Origin: Scatomonas sp963928055
GTDB lineage: Bacteria; Bacillota; Clostridia; Lachnospirales; Lachnospiraceae
Assembly: GCA_963928055.1 (NCBI GenBank)
Contig: CAWVDN010000001.1
Location: 806,001-870,000 of the forward strand
Length of the DNA: 64,000 nt
Reading direction: 5' to 3'
The notes beneath the pieces are model-generated. The model was given only the letters and a program-made list of their open reading frames with translations, did no database searches and was not told where the DNA came from. A program made the position numbers and the translations under genes. This document shows, piece after piece, positions 18,039 through 25,123 of this stretch; position 1 is the stretch's first letter; each line of letters opens with the position of its first letter.

Positions 18039-20207
18039 TTAACTAACATTCACTTGACCTGCGCCGAGGAGTATCATATTTCCCGAACTGTCGATCATAT
18101 AAACATGAACATTGTAGTCTGCTGTTTTAAATCCAAAATCTACTGCATAGATCTCTGTACTGTAATTATTTGCTCCATTGCCGGCCAATTCAAACCACTT
18201 CAGATCCGACTGATCTTCCTCTGCCCATACTGCGCAGTTTACGGCGACAATATTTTCAGCAAAAACATTATTTACCTGTACCAGGAACCTGCCCGTCTGA
18301 TAGTCATAAGGGTCAATGTACACTTCAGGTGAACTTCCGGCAATCTCTGATTCAGGTACAGCGGTAGCTGTTGGATTAACTTCCATACGGTCGCTTTTAA
18401 TCAATTCATAACCGTTGTCATTCAAGAGCAGATACGTATCGACACAATACTGTCCTGTCTTGTATTCAAAATCTTCCAGCGGAATTACCACCTGGTATTC
18501 TCCCGCATTCTTCATGGTCCCCGTATAGGTTCTTACATCTTGTTCATTATTTTCTATCCAAACTTCACACTTTATGCCGGAAACCTCCTGATCCCACTGA
18601 ATATTTTCGACCTGCAAAGATAGTGTCTGCTCTGCCGCCTCATAATTTATAGATGAAACATCCGCTTTGTTAATGCTGGCTATCAATTCTTCCATCAATC
18701 TGGATTTCTGCGCCAGCCCCTGCTCCGACTGCTCCACTCCATATTGTTCGATCAAAGTCTGTTCTTCCGAAAAAAGGTTCACTCCCAATCCCAGCCGGTC
18801 TCCCTGAATGCTGCATCCCAAACTGGCAAGCGTTGTGGGAAAAGCATCAAAAGTGCTGTACTCTCTGTACACATCGGTTTCCGGTGTCACGGGAGCATTT
18901 ATATACGCCGTATACACTTTTCTTTCGTAATCATCCGATACGTTTTCGCAGTAATCCACATCCATGGTAAGATGGTCCCCGCTGACTATGATCGTTGTAT
19001 TCTCGTAAAAAGGCTGTTCCTGGATCCACTGGATGAACTCCGCCACCTGACGGCTGGAGCAAGCCATTACATTGGAGTATTGGTCATCTCCGTATTCTCC
19101 CGTACACAGCGGGCATACATATCCATCCTCAAAATGCGTATCAACCGTGAGCATCGTCAGATTAAAGGGCTGTTCGGAATCCGCCAGCTCATTTAAACGC
19201 TTTTTGGCGTTTTCAAACAGCCGCTGATCCTCATACCCCCACCAGACGTAGTAATCTTCCGGGATCTCTCCATTGCTCTTGGAATAATTGTAATCATAAA
19301 TTTCGTAATTCCCGTGCTGTTCAAAATACAGCTGTCTTCCGCCGAAGACTGCGTCCGAACCGATCACCAGCTCCTGGCGGTAGCCTGCGTCCTCCAATAC
19401 ATCTCCCAAAGTGGTGATCCCCGGGAAAAAGTTCTCCTGGGTGTTCATGGAATTTTTTTCTATGGGGATCAAAAGCGGCAGCCCGGATGTTTGGGCGAAC
19501 ATTGCCCCCATGGTCCAGGTGGTTCCCGTCAGAGAAACTCCGCCGTTCAGGACCGCCTCCTCCCCGGAAAAGTTCTCATTATTCAGAGAAATTTCTGTCA
19601 GCTCCGGAATGACATTCTGCTCGAATGCCCCTCCGCTGGTTTGATCGGCATACGTATTTTCCATGGATTCCAGATAAATATAGATCAGATTTCTCTTTTG
19701 CTCGGGAAAGGTAATGGAAACCGATGCCGGATCCACATAATTGTCATCGATAAAAGAAGAATATGTATTCTGATTTTTCACATAGGCGGAAACATCCAGG
19801 GTGGTCCAGATATGAACCAGAGAGAAAGCGATCGCCGCAACGGAGACCCCCGGAACCACCGAAAGAAACACACGGCGCGGTTTTCTTCTTTTCCGAAGTA
19901 CTAAAAGAAGCACAATAAAAATCACTGCCACTGCTGCCGCGGGCAGTACGCAGTATATCGCAAAATCCCGGATCATTCCGCTGTTGGTACCTTCCAGCGG
20001 CATGTTCAGATGAAAGACGATCTCCTCCATGCTGAGGTCGCTCCAGGTTTTGAGTACCCAGGCTACACTTCTGAAAATGAATACAGCTCCTGCTCCCAGC
20101 AGTACAAATAAAATCTTTCCTATGACTCCCAGTATTTTTCGGATTCCCGAAACTGCTCCTGTCTGTTCTTTATAACAGGTTTTCGGATCCCCTGCTGTCT
20201 CTCTCAT
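18039..20207 (-). CDS. Phosphoglycerol transferase-like membrane enzyme with two GBS_Bsp-like repeats
   Basis: A 722-residue protein of the LtaS/OpgB alkaline-phosphatase superfamily. Three hydrophobic segments lie in the first 140 residues. The extracellular catalytic domain has YIYLESMENTYAD, GTTWTMGAMFAQTSG with the likely Thr nucleophile, TVDTHFEDGYVCPLC and SGDHLTM. The order and wording are closest to OpgB (phosphoglycerol transferase I), and the locus resembles that of GacH, which adds glycerol phosphate to rhamnan. After the catalytic part (about 18625-18040) come two beta repeats, each with a CAVW/CEVW strand and a TGQY/TADY turn, resembling GBS_Bsp-like repeats. It is the first gene after the promoter at 20244-20272. 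Likely role: phosphoglycerol decoration of the exported polymer. Confidence 0.82.
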   Translation of the reverse strand: MRETAGDPKTCYKEQTGAVSGIRKILGVIGKILFVLLGAGAVFIFRSVAWVLKTWSDLSMEEIVFHLNMPLEGTNSGMIRDFAIYCVLPAAAVAVIFIVLLLVLRKRRKPRRVFLSVVPGVSVAAIAFSLVHIWTTLDVSAYVKNQNTYSSFIDDNYVDPASVSITFPEQKRNLIYIYLESMENTYADQTSGGAFEQNVIPELTEISLNNENFSGEEAVLNGGVSLTGTTWTMGAMFAQTSGLPLLIPIEKNSMNTQENFFPGITTLGDVLEDAGYRQELVIGSDAVFGGRQLYFEQHGNYEIYDYNYSKSNGEIPEDYYVWWGYEDQRLFENAKKRLNELADSEQPFNLTMLTVDTHFEDGYVCPLCTGEYGDDQYSNVMACSSRQVAEFIQWIQEQPFYENTTIIVSGDHLTMDVDYCENVSDDYERKVYTAYINAPVTPETDVYREYSTFDAFPTTLASLGCSIQGDRLGLGVNLFSEEQTLIEQYGVEQSEQGLAQKSRLMEELIASINKADVSSINYEAAEQTLSLQVENIQWDQEVSGIKCEVWIENNEQDVRTYTGTMKNAGEYQVVIPLEDFEYKTGQYCVDTYLLLNDNGYELIKSDRMEVNPTATAVPESEIAGSSPEVYIDPYDYQTGRFLVQVNNVFAENIVAVNCAVWAEEDQSDLKWFELAGNGANNYSTEIYAVDFGFKTADYNVHVYMIDSSGNMILLGAGQVNVS

Positions 20208-20243
20208 ACCTTTATATACCCTTTCCGCTTGTGTTTCAAGGGT

Positions 20244-20272
20244 ATTATAGCAGTTTTAACATATGTAAACAA
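20244..20272 (-). promoter_or_regulatory. Main promoter of the rhamnan-type polysaccharide operon
   Basis: The minus strand has TTGTTT (20272-20267), a 17-base spacer and a perfect TATAAT (20249-20244) with an extended TG. It lies 36 bases before the start at 20207. All genes down to 6336 follow with small gaps. Confidence 0.8.
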
Positions 20273-20276
20273 CATG

Positions 20277-20305
20277 TAAAATCCATGAAAAACAGGAAAA
20301 TGGAT
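20277..20305 (-). terminator. Weak terminator-like hairpin
   Basis: ATCCAT (20305-20300) and ATGGAT (20286-20281) pair around a 13-base loop and are followed by a short T-run, five bases after the stop of the rhamnosyltransferase-like gene. Six mostly A-T pairs make a weak structure, and it is next to the following promoter. Confidence 0.3.
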
Positions 20306-20309
20306 GTTT

Positions 20310-21197
20310 CTATATCCGCTTTTTCCTTTTTCCTGTCAGCTTCCCGTACCGCTTTCCCAGCCAATACCCCGCATACTTGCAGGCGCTCTGCCAGATCAGA
20401 GGAAAGAGCAGCCAGGGCTTCTTTGCCCGGCAGACCGCCGCCGCCGTGGCTTTTACCAGGCGGATCCCCTCTCCCTCGGATGGATACGCCGCAAAGACCT
20501 CCGGATGCTCCGCCTGGGAAACCGCCAGGTCAAAGTTCCGCCGGAACTGCTGCCGGCCCGTATGATCGTGGGAATGGATCACCCGGGCTTCCGCCGCGTA
20601 GGCCACGGCATAGCCGGCCTTTATGACTTTGGAGGCGTAGATCATATCTTCGTTGAAATCGACCCGGTCCGGAAAGCCCCCAAGCTCCACATAGGTCTGC
20701 CGGTCGTAGGCGGCACAGACATCGGAGCAGAAAAAGGTTTTGATCCCCAGCGTCTCCAGATCTTCCCTGGTCTTGATCCGGCTCTGCTCCGGATAGTTGA
20801 AGTTCCGTGCGCACTGCTCCAGCAGGGAGCAGTTTTTCCTGGGAAGCTGTCTGGCGTAAGCCGCCCGGACCTTAGGATCTTTAAAGGGGCTGACGAGATT
20901 TCCGATGAGATCCGTATCCGCCGGCAGGGCATCCTGGGTCATAAAGACCAGGAGATCCGCGGCGGACATACCGGCCATCCAGTCCCTGGTGCCCCCATGG
21001 TTAAATTCGTTTTTCGCGATATGCATGACCCGGCAGCCGGGATACGCTTTCTCAAAAGAAGGTTTCCAGTATTCCCGGCAGGTGTTGATGATCAGCACCT
21101 GATGGATGGGATAACGCTGACGGGCCAGGCGCCGGAGTAGCTCAGCAAACTCCGGGCCTGGCCGATAAGTTGGTATCAGAATATCTACACTGTACAT
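20310..21197 (-). CDS. GT2 rhamnosyltransferase-like protein
   Basis: A 295-residue GT2 protein. It opens with VDILIPTYRPGPEFAELLRR and has FVMTQDALP-type metal-site wording (FMTQDALPAD) rather than DxDD, as in several bacterial rhamnosyltransferases. RDWMAGM and FNEDMIYASK follow. It probably adds L-rhamnose to the lipid-linked primer or backbone. It is the third gene after the priming transferase and the LCP protein, and fits an early step. Base composition is GC-richer than the operon directly downstream. Confidence 0.8.
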   Translation of the reverse strand: MYSVDILIPTYRPGPEFAELLRRLARQRYPIHQVLIINTCREYWKPSFEKAYPGCRVMHIAKNEFNHGGTRDWMAGMSAADLLVFMTQDALPADTDLIGNLVSPFKDPKVRAAYARQLPRKNCSLLEQCARNFNYPEQSRIKTREDLETLGIKTFFCSDVCAAYDRQTYVELGGFPDRVDFNEDMIYASKVIKAGYAVAYAAEARVIHSHDHTGRQQFRRNFDLAVSQAEHPEVFAAYPSEGEGIRLVKATAAAVCRAKKPWLLFPLIWQSACKYAGYWLGKRYGKLTGKRKKRI

Positions 21198-21242
21198 GTT
21201 GGTTACTTCCTGTAACGTTTAATAGTCGGTTTCTCTGTAGGA

Positions 21243-22604
21243 CTAGGGTTCCTCATAGTCAAAGGACGGATCCTCCGCATAATCCCCTTCCCCGTAATCG
21301 CTGTAATCCGGATCGTCATAGCTGTCGTATGAAGATTCTTCCCAGGATTCGTCATCCTCCCAGTACGTGTCCTCCCAATCGTCCTCATCGTCCTCCGACT
21401 CACCGTCAAAACCGTTGGCTCTGGCCTCTTCCAGAGTAATACCCGGATCCAGCTTTCCGTAATCCGTGGCGTCCGGCATGTTGTACTCAGTGAACCCGGT
21501 CTCCTCCTCCAGCCACTCGCTGTAGGCCTGCACAGTAGCCGTAGGAGTATATTCCTCTCCCGGAAACAGCAGTTCGTGGAGTTCGATCACGTTCTGCTCC
21601 AGGGTATGGGGCACCACGCAGTCTTCTCCGGTCACCGGGACCACCAGTTCTGTTCCGCTTTCATACCGGGTGGGGAAGCCTTCCTCCGTAGTGATGGTGT
21701 AACTCAGCAGCGGCTGGATCAGAGAAAGGATCTTAGTGTTGGAAATATTGGTTTCCACCATGGGGAACACCGCGTCCATAATGGCGTCCAGGGTCCCCAG
21801 TCTGGCTCCTTTGGCTTTTTCAAAGATCTTGTTGATGACATTCCGCTGACGGGCTGTTCTTCGGAAGTCGTCCCCCGTAGTCTGGCGGATCCGGGAGTAG
21901 GCCACCGCCTGGGCCCCGTCCAGATGAAAGCTCCGGACAATGGCGCCGTCAAATTCTGACTGCGGCGGCATATCGATAGGATTGTAGTCTATGCCCAAGA
22001 CCTCGGAGGTCTCGTACAGATGGTTATTGAGGTGAACGACCTCTTCCCGGGTCAGATCCACGTCAATGCCCTGCAGTTCGTCCACCACCCTGGCCACTGC
22101 CTCGAAATTCACGGTCACGTACTGGGTGATGTTCAGATCCAGATTCAGGTTCAGCATGGTCAGCATCTGCTCCGGGCCGCCCACATTGTAGGCGGCGTTG
22201 CACTTGGTGAACCAGTACTCCTCCCCCGGGCCGTTGATGTTCAGGTAGGTATCCCGGTAAACGGAAACCAGCTGAATGGTCTTTTCGTTGTGGTTCACGC
22301 AGGCGATGATCAGCGTGTCGCTGTTCTGGGCCTCGTTGCCTTCCCGGTAGTCGATGCCCACCAGGGCGAACAGCTCGATCCCTGACAGGCCGGAGGAGCT
22401 GTCCTCTTCCTCTCCGCCCTCATTGACCTCCTTGGAGGTAAAAAGGCGGTCGCTGTCCAGGTCCTTTCTGTTCAGCAGATTAAATTTCTGAGTGACCCAG
22501 ATGCAGCCCAGCAACAGTACCGTCAGCACCGCCAGGATCACCATTTCTATCGCGAATAAAGCCTTTCTGTTCTTTTTTCTTCTCTGTCTTCTGCCCGAAG
22601 CCAT
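21243..22604 (-). CDS. LytR-CpsA-Psr (LCP) family protein with acidic C-terminal tail
   Basis: A 453-residue membrane-anchored protein. A basic cytoplasmic stretch (GRRQRRKKNRK) precedes one membrane segment (residues about 17-40). The LCP domain follows, with SDTLIIACVN, the basic VYRDTY segment, and the paired conserved arginines in YSRIRQTTGDDFRRTARQR. LCP enzymes transfer glycans from undecaprenyl pyrophosphate to peptidoglycan. The last 60 residues or so form a low-complexity Asp/Glu/Tyr/Ser tail, which is not part of the family. It is 17 bases after the priming transferase gene, so it should anchor the polymer made here. Confidence 0.92.
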   Translation of the reverse strand: MASGRRQRRKKNRKALFAIEMVILAVLTVLLLGCIWVTQKFNLLNRKDLDSDRLFTSKEVNEGGEEEDSSSGLSGIELFALVGIDYREGNEAQNSDTLIIACVNHNEKTIQLVSVYRDTYLNINGPGEEYWFTKCNAAYNVGGPEQMLTMLNLNLDLNITQYVTVNFEAVARVVDELQGIDVDLTREEVVHLNNHLYETSEVLGIDYNPIDMPPQSEFDGAIVRSFHLDGAQAVAYSRIRQTTGDDFRRTARQRNVINKIFEKAKGARLGTLDAIMDAVFPMVETNISNTKILSLIQPLLSYTITTEEGFPTRYESGTELVVPVTGEDCVVPHTLEQNVIELHELLFPGEEYTPTATVQAYSEWLEEETGFTEYNMPDATDYGKLDPGITLEEARANGFDGESEDDEDDWEDTYWEDDESWEESSYDSYDDPDYSDYGEGDYAEDPSFDYEEP

Positions 22605-22621
22605 ATTTTACCCCTTTTTCT

Positions 22622-24025
22622 CTAGTACGCGTTTTTGTTTACAAAGCCTTTGAACACCGTCAGGAACAGGATCTTGATATCCAGTCCCAGGGTCCAGTTC
22701 TCAATGTAGTATAAATCGCAGTCTATACGTTTCCGGATAGATGTATCTCCTCTGTATCCGTTGACCTGAGCCCAGCCCGTCATGCCCGGGCGTACCTGAT
22801 GCTTTACCATATATCTTGGAATTTCTTCCCGGAATTTTTCCACGAAGAACGGCCGTTCCGGTCTGGGCCCCACCAGACTCATGTCCCCCTTCAGGACGTT
22901 AAACAGCTGGGGAAGCTCATCCATACTGGTCCTTCTCATAAATTTTCCGAAAGGCGTGACTCTGGGATCGTTTTTGACCGTCCAGCCTTTCTTTTCCTTT
23001 TCCGGATCCTGTACCACCATGGACCGGAACTTGTACATCTCAAAGCTCCGGTTGTGGAGCCCCACCCGGGTCTGCTTATAGATCAGAGGCCCCGGAGAAG
23101 TAAGCTTGACGCCGATAACAGCGATGAGCATGACCGGCGACAGGAGCGCAATGCAGAGCAGGGAGCCGATCACATCCATGATCCGCTTTACCATGGCGTT
23201 AAAAGTATTGCTCAGAGGCACGTAGCGGATGTTGATCACCGGCAGCCCCATAAGATCCTCCGTATAGGGCTTGGTGGGTATGATATTGTGGTAGTCCGGA
23301 ATAAATTTGGTATGGACCCCTGATTTTTCACAGAGGGCCACGATCTCCTCCAGCCTGTAGTATTCGTTCAGTCCCAGGGTGATGGAGATCTCGTCCAGTT
23401 TGTTTTCCGGAAGGATCACCATCAGGTTCCCGATCCGGCCCAGGACCTTGACTCCCCGGTAAGTGGTCCCGGCAGTCACATGGTCGTCCAGAATGCCCCG
23501 GACCGTGTAACCCCATTCCGGATGGGCCATGATCCGGTCGATATATTCCTCCGCTGCCCGGCTGTAGCCTACCAGCAGGATATGTTTCTGATTATATCCC
23601 CTCCGGCGGATGTTCCGGAGCACATAGCGGATCACATTCCGCAGGATGATCTCCAGAAAACAGTTGATCACATAGAAGATCACCAGCATGCTTCGGGAAA
23701 CATGCTGCTGCCGCACCATGTAAAGCCCCAGGATCACCACCAGCAGTCCGATGGTGTTGGCCCGGAAGATATTGGCGGCCTCCAGTCTCCGTCCCTGGAC
23801 CCTCTTGGGCGTGTAGAGACTGCACGCGTAATAGAGGACCAGATAAATGGGTATGATCAGCACCAGTACCAGCGCGTAATATGCAAACGGAAGGGTCAGC
23901 ACCGAATGCCCGAAGAGGGTGGTACGGAACTTCAGCACCCAGGCCGTCAGGTAGGAGATGACGATCACCAGGGCGTCCACCACAACGTGCATCCGGTTAA
24001 AATACTTCTGATTATCTTTAATCAC
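22622..24025 (-). CDS. Polyprenyl glycosylphosphotransferase (priming enzyme, WcaJ/CpsE-like)
   Basis: A 467-residue membrane enzyme that transfers a sugar 1-phosphate, often glucose or galactose, from a nucleotide sugar to undecaprenyl phosphate. Four N-terminal hydrophobic segments are followed by a CoA-binding-like fold (HILLVGYSRAAEEY). The bacterial sugar transferase domain starts with KRIMDVIGSLLCIALLSP and holds YKFRSMV, the DELPQLFNVLKGDMSLVGPR core and the C-terminal RPGMTGWAQVNGYRG. The start is a GTG at 24025 seven bases after AGGTGA. It heads a three-gene unit with the LCP and rhamnosyltransferase-like genes. Confidence 0.93.
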   Translation of the reverse strand: MIKDNQKYFNRMHVVVDALVIVISYLTAWVLKFRTTLFGHSVLTLPFAYYALVLVLIIPIYLVLYYACSLYTPKRVQGRRLEAANIFRANTIGLLVVILGLYMVRQQHVSRSMLVIFYVINCFLEIILRNVIRYVLRNIRRRGYNQKHILLVGYSRAAEEYIDRIMAHPEWGYTVRGILDDHVTAGTTYRGVKVLGRIGNLMVILPENKLDEISITLGLNEYYRLEEIVALCEKSGVHTKFIPDYHNIIPTKPYTEDLMGLPVINIRYVPLSNTFNAMVKRIMDVIGSLLCIALLSPVMLIAVIGVKLTSPGPLIYKQTRVGLHNRSFEMYKFRSMVVQDPEKEKKGWTVKNDPRVTPFGKFMRRTSMDELPQLFNVLKGDMSLVGPRPERPFFVEKFREEIPRYMVKHQVRPGMTGWAQVNGYRGDTSIRKRIDCDLYYIENWTLGLDIKILFLTVFKGFVNKNAY

Positions 24026-24060
24026 AGTAAATCACCTGTTTACACCTTTCCCAATTTAAC

Positions 24061-24089
24061 ATAATACTATAACTCGTCGGAAAGCGCAA
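24061..24089 (-). promoter_or_regulatory. Probable promoter of the priming-transferase operon
   Basis: TTGCGC (24089-24084), a 17-base spacer and TATTAT (24066-24061) lie on the minus strand, 35 bases before the GTG start at 24025. The -10 is good and the -35 is poor. Confidence 0.55.
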
Positions 24090-24150
24090 TAAATTTACTC
24101 TTAATAATGACTGAATTTTTTGGGGAATCCCGGAAGATTCCGCCGGACTG

Positions 24151-25113
24151 CTACAGCCGGCGGAAGAGATTGATCCAGAGTTCCAGCTGGATCTTCAGAT
24201 AATTTTTCAGGTTCCGGAAACGGAATTTTACTTTTTTACCGCGGTTTTCCGGCTTTCGGCACAGGGCGAGACCGTTTTTGATTCCCGCCGCGTACTCCTT
24301 TCCATAGCCTTTCACGGCAAAAAACAGCAGTTTGATGCCGAAACCCGGCAGCAGCAGGGGCAGGTTCAGGATCCTCTGCAGAACCGGCATATTTTTCCAG
24401 ATAAGATAGACATTATTTCTGGAAGAATAGCGGATCTTGAAAAGATTGTAGCGGGAACCGCTGGTTCCGCTGCCCACATGGTAGACCTTCGCCTCCGGGA
24501 GATACCAGTTCTCATAGCCGGCAATCCTGGCCCGGTAGCCGATATCCAGATCCTCCAGATAGGCAAAGTGCTCCTCGTCAAACAGCCCGGTCTCCCGTAG
24601 CAGGTCCGTCCGGTAAACCGCCGCCCCGGCGCAGACAGAAAAAACCTTTCGGGGAGATGCGAACCTTCGGGGATCCTTCCCCTTTCCTCCCGCAAAGGCC
24701 CAGCCCAGAGCGCTGTAGTAATCTCCGGCGGCGTCCAGTTTTCCGTGGTCGTGGGCCTGGATCATCATAGCGCCCCCGGAAAAGGCTTTCGGACGCGTCC
24801 TCATTCCCCGGCAGAGCTGCTCTACAAAATCCGGGAAGACCTGGGTATCGTTGTTCAGCAGGATCACGTACCGCGCCTCCGCCCGGCGGATCCCTTCGTT
24901 CACCGCCCGGCAGAAACCGAAATTCTCCGGCAGGGCTATGACCTCCACTTCCGGGTACCGCTGCCGCGCCAGTTCCAGGCTTCCGTCCGTGGAACCGTTG
25001 TCCACCAGAAGGATCTGAAAATCCGGAAGGGTCTGGGCGCGCAGGGCGTCCAGACAGGTTTCCAGGTACTGTATTCCGTTGTAGTTGGGTATCACTACCG
25101 CAGCTTCCCGCAT
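24151..25113 (-). CDS. GT2 glycosyltransferase, WbbL-like rhamnosyltransferase family
   Basis: A 320-residue protein with the WbbL-type pattern VVIPNYNGIQYLETCLDAL, LLVDNGSTDGS, the metal motif LLNNDT and the acceptor-side FAYLEDLDIGYRARIAGY. A hydrophobic patch near residue 255-270 and a basic C-terminus suggest peripheral membrane binding. WbbL relatives often put L-rhamnose on GlcNAc-pyrophosphoryl-polyprenol. It is the last gene of the long run that includes the aminosugar module. The actual sugar is inferred only from family resemblance. Confidence 0.8.
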   Translation of the reverse strand: MREAAVVIPNYNGIQYLETCLDALRAQTLPDFQILLVDNGSTDGSLELARQRYPEVEVIALPENFGFCRAVNEGIRRAEARYVILLNNDTQVFPDFVEQLCRGMRTRPKAFSGGAMMIQAHDHGKLDAAGDYYSALGWAFAGGKGKDPRRFASPRKVFSVCAGAAVYRTDLLRETGLFDEEHFAYLEDLDIGYRARIAGYENWYLPEAKVYHVGSGTSGSRYNLFKIRYSSRNNVYLIWKNMPVLQRILNLPLLLPGFGIKLLFFAVKGYGKEYAAGIKNGLALCRKPENRGKKVKFRFRNLKNYLKIQLELWINLFRRL

Positions 25114-25123
25114 GGTTTTCTCC

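Noticed and set aside
24110..24150. Inverted repeat GGAATC/GATTCC after the gene ending at 24151, considered as a terminator
   Set aside because: On the coding strand an A-run follows the stem, and on the other strand the T-run comes before it.
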